Below, in pieces: positions 23,570-32,189 of a stretch of 32,461 nucleotides of DNA. The DNA lies in NCBI GenBank assembly GCA_019745505.1, contig JAIETE010000172.1, forward strand, positions 1 to 32,461, written 5' to 3'. The notes under the pieces are model-generated. The model saw only the letters and a program-made list of their open reading frames with translations. It searched no databases and was not told where the DNA came from. Source of the stretch: Candidatus Obscuribacterales bacterium. Its GTDB lineage: Bacteria; Cyanobacteriota; Vampirovibrionia; Obscuribacterales; Obscuribacteraceae. Every line of letters begins with the position of its first letter. Position 1 is the stretch's first letter. The position numbers and the translations under genes are program-made.

Positions 23570-25057
23570 TTAATAGCGCTGCTCTACGGTGTAGGTGACT
23601 CTCACTTCGCCGTTGGCTGGGACGTCAATGGGAAATTCGAAGGTGTGCGAATCCTTCTTGGTTGAAGGATGGCTTTGCGCAATCAGCTTCCAATCGCCGT
23701 AAGCGTGTTCGATTACTTGAACGCGGACAGCATCTTTCTTGTGATTTCTCAGCACGATCTCGTACGACATTCTCTGTATGTGATTGTTGGGCTGCTCCAT
23801 GTTGGTCTGGCGTCGCTCGCCGACAATGTCGAAAGCATCGCCCAGATAGATGCGCACTTTCTCGTCGCGCGGAGTATGGTCGATTTCGTCTTCACCGACG
23901 AATTGCAGTGCGCCGTCCGAGTCTTTCTTGTAGACACGCACCTTGCCCTTCGGCATCGGCATGCCGAGGTGATTGGCGTCGCTGTTCACCATCTCCAACT
24001 TGATGGCAATCTTGCGCTTCTCTCCGCCTTCATCACCACGAGAGAAGACGCGATTTTCCCCAGAATCAAGGACAAACAATTTTTTGACCGGAACAGCTGA
24101 AGCGTTGAAAAGGCTCAACTGCTTTGTTTCATTGTTGTTGACGTCGGTTTTTCCAGCCAACGTATAAAGATGATACTCGGCGAAAGATTGTTCGCTGAAT
24201 TGCGGAGCCGGGGCCATCGCCGCCGCTGGTGCGGCCATATCCATAGCTTCCATTTGCGGCGCTTCCGCAGTGACTTTGTGTACGTCACCTGCGATCAGTT
24301 TCAATGCCGAATTTTTATAAGTGCCACCGGATTTGTTGTCGAGCGTGACCCAGCTGGTGATGTCGCATTTAGTATCATCTTGATTTGCTACCGCTACATA
24401 ATCGCATTTCCAGTTGATGTCTGAAGTTTGATAGGCGATCTCGATATCGTGGGGACCTGCTTTGTCTGTCTCTAGTTTCCAGTCCAGAGAAGGAGTGGAT
24501 ACCAGTCCTTCGGGCAGTTCTGAAAGCTCGACCTGTCCCTGCGGATTCAAGATAATGCCGTTGCTTGTCTTAAGAACCAATCCTGTCGATACTTCGGAAC
24601 TGCCACCATCAGCAGAGCCGACCGTCGCAGTCGGTCCGTTCAAAAGAGTTCCATTCAGCTCGACGGCAGAACCACCGGCGGTGTACTGTTTGAACTTTGC
24701 AGGTTTGCCGATTGACTTATTCAAAATAGTATTTGGATCGATAAGATCGTATTTATAGTTCTGCTCACGCACCACGACTTGATTTGGTGCAGTCAGCGAA
24801 GTGAAACTCACAGAGGTTGGATCAATCTTTGCTGCGACGTCCTGGCAGCTCACATAGTTGATTCCGTTTTTCAATTCCATATGACGGGAATCACGCACCA
24901 GCCCAAAATTCTGGTTGTAGATAGTCAGTGAGATGCCTTTTGACGGCGAAATCTTGCCTTCTTGAGCCGATGCAGTCAGCGTTTGCGGTGAAACAATCGA
25001 CGCCGATAGAGCAAGAAGAACGCCAAAACAACGCACGTATTTTTTCGCTGCGAACAT
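23570..25057 (-). CDS. Secreted DUF4139-family protein
   Basis: A 495-residue exported protein with a signal peptide (to about residue 31, TASAQE). The body is beta-rich. An N-terminal half (ISLTIYNQNFGLVRDSRHMELKNGINYVSCQDVAAKIDPTSVSF) is followed by segments typical of DUF4139: DIEIAYQTSDINWKCDYVAV, ITSWVTLDNKSGGTYKNSALKLIAGDV, KTDVNNNETKQLSLFNASAVPVKKLFVLD, MPKGKVRVYKKDSDGALQFVGEDEIDHTPRDEKVRIYLGDAFDIVGERRQT, and a C-terminal NHKKDAVRVQVIEHAYGDWK...GEVRVTYTVEQRY. The family is common in bacteria but of unclear function, probably cell-envelope binding. A Met/Ala/Pro-rich insert lies around residues 280-300. The ribosome site is weak (GAGGATC is far upstream). A REP hairpin terminator follows the stop. 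Confidence 0.75.
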   Translation of the reverse strand: MFAAKKYVRCFGVLLALSASIVSPQTLTASAQEGKISPSKGISLTIYNQNFGLVRDSRHMELKNGINYVSCQDVAAKIDPTSVSFTSLTAPNQVVVREQNYKYDLIDPNTILNKSIGKPAKFKQYTAGGSAVELNGTLLNGPTATVGSADGGSSEVSTGLVLKTSNGIILNPQGQVELSELPEGLVSTPSLDWKLETDKAGPHDIEIAYQTSDINWKCDYVAVANQDDTKCDITSWVTLDNKSGGTYKNSALKLIAGDVHKVTAEAPQMEAMDMAAPAAAMAPAPQFSEQSFAEYHLYTLAGKTDVNNNETKQLSLFNASAVPVKKLFVLDSGENRVFSRGDEGGEKRKIAIKLEMVNSDANHLGMPMPKGKVRVYKKDSDGALQFVGEDEIDHTPRDEKVRIYLGDAFDIVGERRQTNMEQPNNHIQRMSYEIVLRNHKKDAVRVQVIEHAYGDWKLIAQSHPSTKKDSHTFEFPIDVPANGEVRVTYTVEQRY

Positions 25058-25158
25058 GATTGAGCTTTTGATCCTCAGAGAAGAACTGTGCGAACCGACA
25101 GAGCATCAACAACTCCGTCAATTCATCAACCCAGACAAGTGACTGAGACTAGATGAAC

Positions 25159-25854
25159 TCAGCCATTATAGACCTTGTCCCCACCCTCTGCTTCGGCCTT
25201 CTCCATGAATTCAAGAGCTATTTGCATCAGGTCATGTTCGTTGCGCGCATGCGTCGGGAAGGAAACCACTCCGATTGATGCTGTCACGCGAATATGTCTC
25301 AATTCATCAGTGATGGGCATGCTCTTCAATTTTTCGCGAATTCTCTCGCCCACGACGATGGCGCGCGAGGAATATGTCTCAGGAAAAACCACGCCGAGCT
25401 GATTGTTTTCACAGCGAGCCGGAACATCGACGTCGCGAATAGCTCCGCGGATGATGTTGGCCGCAGCCTTCAGCGTGTCGTCGATGAACATTTGTCCGTG
25501 CACCTGACCTAATTCGCCAAGCTTGTCGACGGACATAATCAAAAGCGAGAGCGGGCGTTTGTAGCGCTTGGCGCGACGCAGTTCGTACTCCAGCTTTTTC
25601 ATGAATGTGCGCGGATTGTACAGTTCGGTCAGCGAGTCGATGAGAGTCATTTTTTCAATCTCGTCGAGTTTCTCATCGCTGAGAGTCTCACGAGTCTTGT
25701 CAAGCATCGCTTGCTGTTTAGTCTCTTTGAACTTCTGGCGGCTGACGCGCATCTCGACAAGCATGTCGGTGAATTTGGAATCGCGCGCCTGCGCCCAACC
25801 ACCCTGTTTGCTACCGATACGCTCTTTGTCGTTCTTCTTACTACCCTTCGACAT
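25159..25854 (-). CDS. Degenerate GGDEF-domain protein
   Basis: A 231-residue soluble protein. It has a charged N-terminal coil (1-65) and a GGDEF-fold domain: MTLIDSLTELYNPRTFMKKLEYELRRAKRYKRPLSLLIMSVDKLGELGQVHG, DVDVPARCENNQLGVVFPET, IRVTASIGVVSFPTHA. The metal-binding Asp110 is kept, but the GG(D/E)EF loop reads ENNQL (residues 149-153), so cyclic di-GMP synthesis is very unlikely. It may bind a nucleotide, act as a c-di-GMP effector or have become structural. No PAS, receiver or membrane segment is attached. The ATG at 25854 follows GAGGAAAGAG. It lies 100 bases upstream of the DUF4139 gene on the same strand, so the two may be cotranscribed. Confidence 0.8.
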   Translation of the reverse strand: MSKGSKKNDKERIGSKQGGWAQARDSKFTDMLVEMRVSRQKFKETKQQAMLDKTRETLSDEKLDEIEKMTLIDSLTELYNPRTFMKKLEYELRRAKRYKRPLSLLIMSVDKLGELGQVHGQMFIDDTLKAAANIIRGAIRDVDVPARCENNQLGVVFPETYSSRAIVVGERIREKLKSMPITDELRHIRVTASIGVVSFPTHARNEHDLMQIALEFMEKAEAEGGDKVYNG

Positions 25855-26217
25855 TTACTCTTTCCTCAATTCCTGCCAGGAGGACTACTTCAGACTCCGC
25901 CATATGAGTTTAGCTTGAACGTGGACCGTTAATGCCATACCAGACTCTATTTCTGTCAATTCCCTAAAAAGGTTACCTTAAATCAAAGGCCTGTAGGTTG
26001 TGCGGGCAAGAAAGGGTAAGAAGAGAGTGCGTCAAAATGTTTGGTCAGGCGCTCTGGCGAAATCCCCAAAGAAATCTGCCAGAGCGGGTTTGTGGGGGTA
26101 TGAAGGCAGCGGAATCGGCAAGTATTAGCTCAGGATGGGATTTTTGCTGTAGAGTAGGTTTAGAGGGGATCTTGTATAGGCTGACGCAGAGCCAATTTGG
26201 GGCTCGGGAGCAGAACA
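25855..26217. other. 363-base divergent gap with a strong hairpin
   Basis: No convincing gene; it separates the GGDEF-like gene (minus) and the DUF962 gene (plus), so it should hold two promoters. It contains a 9-bp perfect hairpin, CGCTCTGGC (26050-26058) and GCCAGAGCG (26078-26086), around a 19-base loop, about 130 bases before the DUF962 start. I found no clear -35/-10 pair. Confidence 0.5.
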
Positions 26218-26601
26218 ATGGAAACGCAGAAAGATATCCAAAAGGAATATCAGGAGACGCTCGAGTATTACAAGAGTCAGCACACAACCCTGGGCTGCAA
26301 GCTGACTCATATGATCGGCGTGCCGATGATAGCTTTGTCCGTTCCCATGTTGCTCTTCAGCCCCAGGCGCGCGGCCAATCTCCTGGCCGGTGGATGGGCG
26401 CTGCAATTCTTAGGACACTATGTTTTCGAGAAGAACAGCCCAGTAGTGCTGACGGACTACCGCAATCCCATGGTCCTTTTGGCCGCGCTGGACTACGTCT
26501 CTGAAGGATGGGTCCGACTTTTCAAAGGCTTGCCTCTGGTCGAGCAGAAAGGACCGGAGCTAATCACGATGCAATCGGAAGGAAACGGCAAAGGCACTTA
26601 G
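26218..26601 (+). CDS. DUF962/Mpo1-like membrane protein
   Basis: A 127-residue protein; the start is ATG 26218 behind GGGAG, preferred over TTG 26197. It has two membrane helices (about residues 30-47 and 53-72). His-containing motifs typical of DUF962/Mpo1 are present: SQHTTLGCKLTHMIGVPMIALSVPM and GGWALQFLGHYVFEKNSPVVL. The yeast homologue Mpo1 is an Fe(II)-dependent dioxygenase of 2-hydroxy fatty acids in phytosphingosine breakdown; bacterial members are mostly unstudied. The C-terminus is polar and may be amphipathic. The gene stands alone after a long leader. Enzyme function here is inferred from family only. Confidence 0.7.
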   Translation: METQKDIQKEYQETLEYYKSQHTTLGCKLTHMIGVPMIALSVPMLLFSPRRAANLLAGGWALQFLGHYVFEKNSPVVLTDYRNPMVLLAALDYVSEGWVRLFKGLPLVEQKGPELITMQSEGNGKGT

Positions 26602-26642
26602 AGCTTGCTGTTTGCTTGAATGACCAGCGGTTGAAACAGAAA

Positions 26643-26666
26643 GAGGCGGATTGTATAACCCGCCTC
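26643..26666 (-). terminator. Terminator between convergent DUF962 and RRM genes
   Basis: GAGGCGG (26643-26649) and CCGCCTC (26660-26666) form a 7-bp GC-rich stem with a 10-base loop. Read on the minus strand it is followed by TTTCTGTTT, suited to the RRM gene; on the plus strand a weaker CTCTATGATTTT follows, so it may serve both genes. Confidence 0.65.
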
Positions 26667-26696
26667 CTCTATGATTTTCAGTTGTCCGTATTCGTC

Positions 26697-26972
26697 CTAG
26701 CGTCTATAACCGCTACCGGCGCCTTCTCTCGGGCGCGATTCGTTGACAACAATTTGTCTGCCCTCTATCGTCTGTCCGTTGAATTCAGAGATTGCAGCTT
26801 GTGCTCCTTCTGATGTTTCCATTTCGACAAAGGCAAAACCGCGCTTGCGGCCTGTTTCTCTGTCTACGGGCATGGCGACGGAAACAACGGTTCCGGACCG
26901 TGAAAACAGGTCCTGAAGCTCTTGCTCGGTCAGTTTGAATGAGAGGTTTCCGACAAATAATTTCGTGTTCAT
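26697..26972 (-). CDS. Single-RRM RNA-binding protein (cyanobacterial Rbp type)
   Basis: A 91-residue protein that is one RNA-recognition motif plus a short Gly/Arg tail (GAGSGYRR). RNP2 is KLFVGNLSF and RNP1 is KRGFAFVEM; the aromatic residues that stack on RNA are in place. Such proteins are abundant in cyanobacteria (Rbp family, often cold-induced) and scattered in other bacteria, where they bind mRNA. The start ATG follows AAGGATAG by about 10 bases. It has its own terminator (26643-26666) and probably its own promoter in the 160-base gap upstream. Confidence 0.9.
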   Translation of the reverse strand: MNTKLFVGNLSFKLTEQELQDLFSRSGTVVSVAMPVDRETGRKRGFAFVEMETSEGAQAAISEFNGQTIEGRQIVVNESRPREGAGSGYRR

Positions 26973-27132
26973 AACAGTCTATCCTTGAAATACAGAACGA
27001 ATGCGGACGCTTTTAGCGATTGCATTAGACCTTTAGGGCCCGCAACAGTATCTCATGACTTGTCCCGGATGTCTCAAAAACCGGGGCGTTCGGGAGATTA
27101 TTTTAGGTGCACCCGGGTCGGCAAGGGGGTAT

Positions 27133-30039
27133 TTAAGGGGCGGGCGGGACAGGGGGCGGATCCTTGGAAGGCACGCCCTGCTTGAGTTTTCCGGCGATTG
27201 ATGTGACGCACTTGTCGAGTTGGAAGTATTTGCGGATGGCCGCATTAACCGAGCTCTGGGTTTCGGCATTGACCTTCTGGGTGAAATTCTCCAGAAAGTC
27301 GAGGGGCAGATCCATAATCGCCGAATAAGCCAGCTGGCTGGCGATTGTCCTGGGCGAACGGCTCTCAACCACATAGACTCCGGAGAGGTGACCCTTCTCG
27401 CGTGCCAATTCTTCTCTGGAAATCCCTTCTTTGACGTATTGTTTGACAATTTGGGCAATCAAACCCTGCGCCTTTTCCATGTTTTCCGGTGCTACCGAGT
27501 ATGAGATAGCCCAGATCGAGTCCGGATAAGACGCTTCGGTGAGCGATGAATTGATTGAGTAGGTAAGTCCATACTTGTCGCGCAGCGGAGCCAATCGGCA
27601 GGCAAAGCTGTCATAGCCGAGCGCGGCGCTGGCGATGGACTCGGCGAAATAGTCCTTGGACTTTATCGAGACTGGTGCAGAGCAGCCGATCACGACATCC
27701 ATATTTGTCTTATCGTCCAAATTAGACATGATGCGTCGACCGAGGAAGGCTTTGCTCACATTGGACGGATCGATCGATATTGAATCTGCTCTGTCTGCTC
27801 TGTAAGAAGCGAATTCCTTGGCGATGAGTTTTGCGACCTCGTCCGTTTTTATATCGCCGACAAAAGTGAAGATCGTGTTTGCGGGCGTAAATTGCCGCTT
27901 GTGAAAGGTAACCAAATCATCTCGAGTGACTGACTTCAAATGCACAAGTTGATCGTCGAACGTATTGGCAAAGTAGATGCTTTCCGGCTTGTAGAGCGCA
28001 TGACGCAGCGACATCCAGGCAACTGACGTGGTATTTGCCTTGCGCTCTTCTAATGCCGATTCCAGAATTTTTCGCGCTTTGGCAAATTCTTCTTCTTTGA
28101 ACAGCGGATTCTGTATTACGTCTGCAATCAGCGGCACAATTTCATTTGCGTCGGATGCGACCACATCGACATTGAATCCTGTGAAAAAACTGTCGGCATT
28201 GAAGTCCAGGCTTGTGCCCATGGATTCAAGAATTTCCGATATTTTGAATTTCGAGTAGCGACCGGAGCCCTTGGTTAACAACTCTGCGGCCAGACCTGGA
28301 ACTTTTGAATGATCGCTGGGCACAAAATAGCGCCCGGCTTTGATCTTGCCGGCAATCGTAACCGTTCCGGAGCCGGGCATCGGCAGGACGATGACTGTCA
28401 GTCCGTTATTGAATTTGAGCGTTTCGGTCCTGGAGCCGAGCTTTCCATATCCTCTTTTTCTCGAGACTAATTGGAGCGGTTGCGATTGATCTTTGACACT
28501 TTCGTTTTTAGAACTATCAGCAGCAACGGTGCTCGCTTCCGCATCTGCTGCGCTTTTCTCCGGCGCAGCAGATGCGGCTGTCTCCGATTGGTTTGCCTTG
28601 CTCTCTTTTGGCTTGTAGTATCCAACCGTCATGTTATCGGCGTTCAAATATTTCTTTGCCGCAGCCTGCACCTGCTGTGGTGTCACCTTGTTAATTTTGT
28701 CGCAATAGGTGGTCCACCACTTCCAGTCTGCAACACCGATGGCATCGCCAATTTGCTCGGCGCGTCCCTGGCAATCTACGGCGTCGAGCTTATAGCGTTT
28801 TGTTATTTCCAGCTTGGCTCTTTTTACTTCCGCTTCCGTTGGTTCTTGCTTTGCCAAATCTTCGATTGCAGATCTTACTGCGCGTTCCAGTTTCTCGAGA
28901 TCCAGCTCTTTGACCGGTGTAGCGCCGACCACAAACAATCCCGGATCGCGCATGACATTATTGAAGGCAAATGCATCGACGGCCAATCCATTGTCCACAA
29001 GGGCGCGATAAAGACGACTCGATGTCTTGCCTTTATCCCCGAGAATCGATTGCAATACTTCCAAAGGGTAGGTGTCTTTGTCTACAGATTTGACTGTATG
29101 AAAGGCGAGCAATAGCCGAGGAACGTCGTGGCCGCGGACCACTGTAAACCTTCTTTCACCTTCCTGGGGCGGTTCTTTCGTATAGACCGTGGGAAGCTTT
29201 TTGGGCGCCCTCTGAATCTTGCCGAACTTTCTCAGTATGTCGGCCAGTACATCTTCTTTTTTGATATCGCCAACAACAATCAGTGAGGCATTCTCAGGCC
29301 AATAGAAGTCGTGATAGAACTTTCTGAGCCTTTCTGTCGGGACGTTTTCTACGTCCGAGCGCCATCCGATTGTCGGGTGATGATATGGGTGTTCACGAAA
29401 TGCCGTCGCGTAAACTCCATTCATCAATATCTCATCTGGATCATCCTCGCCCCGTTCCAGCTCATTTCGCACGACGGTCATTTCGCTGCTGCGATCATCC
29501 TCACGCAGCAAGAGATTGCGCATCCTGTCAGCTTCGATGTCCAGCAAAAGTGCGACATTTTTGGCCGGGGCAACCTCGTAGTAATTAGTTCTATCTTGTG
29601 AAGTGGTGGCATTATTGATACCGCCGATTGGTTTTAGCGTGTCATCAATCCCGGTCCCCTGCATGGGGTCGTATTTCTTCGTGCCTTTGAACATCAAGTG
29701 TTCGAGAAAGTGGGTCGATCCTGTATATCCAACCGCCTCATTGCGCGATCCAATTCCGTAGACCATCATCACTGAAACAACAGGGGCTAGATTTTGCTCC
29801 TGGATTAGAACGGTCAATCCATTCGATTTCATGCGATAGGCATTGAGACCGTTGACAGGCTGTTTGGTGAGCGACTCGAAGGCGTCGCTTACCGATTTTG
29901 CCGAAGGTGCGGACTTGCTTGACTTTCCCGCTTTCAAAGAACCGGCCGCTTCCGCGCTTAGTGAGGAAAGTGGGCAAAAGAAAATCGCCGCCGACAACAG
30001 CCCGGTTAGAGTGCGCATTGGCAAGCGGCGATTTTTCAT
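27133..30039 (-). CDS. Two-lobed M16 (insulinase-like) zinc peptidase, secreted
   Basis: A 968-residue exported protein with a signal peptide over about residues 1-32 (SLSAEAAG). The N-terminal half is a catalytic M16 unit: the inverted zinc motif H110-F-L-E113-H114 in STHFLEHLMFKGT, and a distal ligand probably Glu193 in VVRNELERGEDDP. The C-terminal half (from about 535, GLTVIVLPMPGSGTVTIAGKIKAGRYFVPSDHSKVPGLAAELLTKGS) has the same fold but no HxxEH, the usual inactive partner lobe. The lobes are joined by an Ala/Ser/Glu-rich linker (about 485-525). Fused two-lobe M16 proteins degrade short peptides, including signal or transit peptides, in a closed chamber. The repeat-protein gene just upstream (31 bases) is on the same strand and may share a transcript. 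Confidence 0.88.
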   Translation of the reverse strand: MKNRRLPMRTLTGLLSAAIFFCPLSSLSAEAAGSLKAGKSSKSAPSAKSVSDAFESLTKQPVNGLNAYRMKSNGLTVLIQEQNLAPVVSVMMVYGIGSRNEAVGYTGSTHFLEHLMFKGTKKYDPMQGTGIDDTLKPIGGINNATTSQDRTNYYEVAPAKNVALLLDIEADRMRNLLLREDDRSSEMTVVRNELERGEDDPDEILMNGVYATAFREHPYHHPTIGWRSDVENVPTERLRKFYHDFYWPENASLIVVGDIKKEDVLADILRKFGKIQRAPKKLPTVYTKEPPQEGERRFTVVRGHDVPRLLLAFHTVKSVDKDTYPLEVLQSILGDKGKTSSRLYRALVDNGLAVDAFAFNNVMRDPGLFVVGATPVKELDLEKLERAVRSAIEDLAKQEPTEAEVKRAKLEITKRYKLDAVDCQGRAEQIGDAIGVADWKWWTTYCDKINKVTPQQVQAAAKKYLNADNMTVGYYKPKESKANQSETAASAAPEKSAADAEASTVAADSSKNESVKDQSQPLQLVSRKRGYGKLGSRTETLKFNNGLTVIVLPMPGSGTVTIAGKIKAGRYFVPSDHSKVPGLAAELLTKGSGRYSKFKISEILESMGTSLDFNADSFFTGFNVDVVASDANEIVPLIADVIQNPLFKEEEFAKARKILESALEERKANTTSVAWMSLRHALYKPESIYFANTFDDQLVHLKSVTRDDLVTFHKRQFTPANTIFTFVGDIKTDEVAKLIAKEFASYRADRADSISIDPSNVSKAFLGRRIMSNLDDKTNMDVVIGCSAPVSIKSKDYFAESIASAALGYDSFACRLAPLRDKYGLTYSINSSLTEASYPDSIWAISYSVAPENMEKAQGLIAQIVKQYVKEGISREELAREKGHLSGVYVVESRSPRTIASQLAYSAIMDLPLDFLENFTQKVNAETQSSVNAAIRKYFQLDKCVTSIAGKLKQGVPSKDPPPVPPAP

Positions 30040-30069
30040 TTGTTGGATGCCTTATTTAGTGCTGGATGA

Positions 30070-30615
30070 CTATTTCTTGTCTTTTCCAGTGGCGGCTTTG
30101 CCCACATCTTCGGCGCCTTTCACAACGCCTTTGCCGACGGCTGCAGTGTCTTTGACTGCGGTTTTGCCGACTGCTTCGGTGGTCTTGATGGTGCCTTTGC
30201 CAAGAGCAGCGGTATCTTTCACTGCTTCAGTGCCAAGAGCCTGGGTGCCTTTCACCGCTGCCTTGCTGACGCCGGTAGTGGTTTTTATGGCGCCTTTGCC
30301 TACCGCTTCGGTGCCTTTGACCGATGTTTTCACACCAGCTTCAGTGCCCTTGACGGCTCCTTTGCCGATCGCCTCAGTACCTTTTACGGCATCTTTGCCG
30401 ACGGTTTCGGTGCCTTTGACAACAGCCTTTCCGCCTTTTTCGATGCCTCTGCCAACGGCTTTGATGTCTTTCTCGATTGCTTTAATTATGCCGCCGCCTT
30501 TCTTCTTGCTCGTGCCTGCGGCATCGCCAGACGTCGCCGTGTCTTCCGCCATGACTGCCGTGACGGCGGCGGAACTAACAACGCACAGCGCGATTAGTCT
30601 TTTACCAAATTGCAT
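30070..30615 (-). CDS. Secreted protein with ten 11-residue (hendecad) repeats
   Basis: A 181-residue protein with a signal peptide (1-23, AVTAVMA). From about residue 67 to the end it is an array of ten 11-residue units on the pattern K-G/D-T-E/A-A-V-G-K-x-A-V (KGTETVGKDAV, KGTEAIGKGAV, ...), encoded by a 33-bp DNA repeat. An irregular Lys/Gly-rich lead-in precedes it. Eleven-residue periodicity gives an 11/3 amphipathic helix, as in LEA group 3 proteins, apolipoproteins and alpha-synuclein (KTKEGV units), which bind lipid surfaces or protect membranes on drying. Lysines fall at fixed positions, so it is strongly basic. There is an excellent AAGGAG ribosome site. It is divergent from the M20 peptidase gene and upstream of the M16 peptidase. 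Function is inferred from periodicity alone. Confidence 0.75.
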   Translation of the reverse strand: MQFGKRLIALCVVSSAAVTAVMAEDTATSGDAAGTSKKKGGGIIKAIEKDIKAVGRGIEKGGKAVVKGTETVGKDAVKGTEAIGKGAVKGTEAGVKTSVKGTEAVGKGAIKTTTGVSKAAVKGTQALGTEAVKDTAALGKGTIKTTEAVGKTAVKDTAAVGKGVVKGAEDVGKAATGKDKK

Positions 30616-30741
30616 GTGTAAACTCCTTCACCAGAGACATCAGAATTCTGGCAAATTTTTCAAATTCCCGCTACTAATCACGAAGTTGTTAACAAGGGGG
30701 TAACCTAGATATTCGCCGGTTCAAACGATCTCGAGGTTGAC

Positions 30742-32181
30742 ATGAGAGTGCGCGGTTCAATTCTTTCTACTTTGATGATGGCAGTTATTTTCGCTGCTGG
30801 AGCGAGTGCTGCGGTCCACGTTCAGCATTTGGGCTCGCCGGCTAAATCAAGTGCGGTCGATTTCGACAAAGCTGCGCAAGAAGCGACCAAGATGCTCTGT
30901 GAATATCTGAAGATAGATACGACTGTCCCGCCCGGCAACGAGAAGCTCGGCGCTGAGTATCTTGCTTCTGTCTTGAAGCAGAACGGAATCGAGGCGCAAC
31001 TTTTTGAAACAGCGCCGAATCGCTCGTGTGTATACGCGAGGCTAAAAGGATCGGGCAAGAAGAAAGCGGTAGTCTTGCTCAATCATATCGATGTGGTGCC
31101 TGCAGTTGCAGCCGATTGGAAACACCCACCTTTCTCGGGCGAAATTTTCGACAACGAAATCTGGGGGCGTGGGGCGCTCGATATGAAGGGCTTCGGCATC
31201 GTCGAATTGGAAGCGATGCTCATGCTCAAACGCCAGGGAGTCAAGCTTGACCGCGACATAATTTTCCTCGGTACTCCGGATGAGGAAGTGGGCGGAGACT
31301 ACGGTGCCAGATGGTTCACTGAAAAGCATCCTGAACTTTTGAAAGATGCTGAGTTTCTCTTCAATGAAGGCTCTCACATCATTACCGGAAGCGATGGAAA
31401 ACCTAAATTCTGGGGAGTGAATTTTTCAGAGAAGAACGTTCTCTGGCTGAAATTGACAGCCAACGGTCAAGCCGGTCACGCGTCCATGCCGATTAGAGAT
31501 TCGGCGACCAATCGCCTCGCCCGTGCTCTGGAAAAACTTGTTGCCGTCTATCCGATGACTGTTCGTTCACCGCAAGTGGTGCCCGACCTGAAGAAGATCA
31601 GCGATTCGAAGCCTGAACCGCTCAAAGGTTATTATTCGCAAGTCGTGGAAGACATGAAGAATAATGATTATGTCGCGGGAATTGAAAACGATCGAATGCT
31701 CTCCTCTATGCTGGTCAACACTGCGTCTTTGACCGTTTTGAAAGCCGGCTACAAAACCAATGTCATTCCCGGAGAAGCGAGCGCCGAGATCGATTGCCGC
31801 TTGTTGCCTGGTGTCGAGAAAGACGAGTTTATCGCGCACGTGCAAAAGATTATCGCCGACCCGACGATCAAAACTTCTGTCTTGGAGTGGAACGTAGCCG
31901 GCGCATCAGATATCCAGACTGATTTGATGAGTTCTATCAAGAAGGTGGCGGCGGAAGAGAGCCCCGGAACGCCTGTGAGACCTGTTGTCGTGCCGTGGTT
32001 TACAGATTCACACTGGTTTCGCAAGCTGAATATCACCTGCTATGGATTCGAGCCCTTCGAGATAAAACCCGAACTGCTCGCCAGCATGCACGGTATCGAT
32101 GAGCGCATTCCAGTCAACGTTTACTCGTCGGGTCTGCGCCGTTTCTACAAAATTCTTGCCGACGTCGCGGTTGCTAAGTAA
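30742..32181 (+). CDS. Secreted M20-family metallopeptidase
   Basis: A 479-residue exported di-zinc hydrolase with a signal peptide over residues 1-24 (AAGASAAV). M20 landmarks: His115 and Asp117 in LLNHIDVVP, a bridging Asp147 in GRGALDMKG, general base Glu181 with Glu182 in PDEEVGG, Glu209 in FLFNEGSH, and a distal His near 452 in ASMHGIDERIPV. A lid/dimerisation domain occupies about 240-370 (TANGQAGHASMPIRDSATNRLARALEKL). The arrangement is closest to carboxypeptidase/acylase-type M20 enzymes (CPS1, PM20D1-like), which act on peptides or N-acyl amino acids. The start follows GAGGTTGAC. It converges with a response-regulator gene 8 bases away. Confidence 0.9.
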   Translation: MRVRGSILSTLMMAVIFAAGASAAVHVQHLGSPAKSSAVDFDKAAQEATKMLCEYLKIDTTVPPGNEKLGAEYLASVLKQNGIEAQLFETAPNRSCVYARLKGSGKKKAVVLLNHIDVVPAVAADWKHPPFSGEIFDNEIWGRGALDMKGFGIVELEAMLMLKRQGVKLDRDIIFLGTPDEEVGGDYGARWFTEKHPELLKDAEFLFNEGSHIITGSDGKPKFWGVNFSEKNVLWLKLTANGQAGHASMPIRDSATNRLARALEKLVAVYPMTVRSPQVVPDLKKISDSKPEPLKGYYSQVVEDMKNNDYVAGIENDRMLSSMLVNTASLTVLKAGYKTNVIPGEASAEIDCRLLPGVEKDEFIAHVQKIIADPTIKTSVLEWNVAGASDIQTDLMSSIKKVAAEESPGTPVRPVVVPWFTDSHWFRKLNITCYGFEPFEIKPELLASMHGIDERIPVNVYSSGLRRFYKILADVAVAK

Positions 32182-32189
32182 GCCTATTT

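Noticed and set aside
25998..26504. 168-residue plus-strand open frame overlapping the DUF962 gene
   Set aside because: Its second half is the DUF962 gene read in another frame; only the DUF962 frame shows family motifs and a ribosome site.
26985..27185. 66-residue open frame upstream of the RRM gene
   Set aside because: It overlaps the end of the M16 gene, has no ribosome site and no recognisable features.
31163..31178. GGGGGCGTGGGG stretch resembling the REP head
   Set aside because: It lies inside the conserved W-G-R-G-A-L-D codons of the M20 peptidase and has no hairpin beside it.
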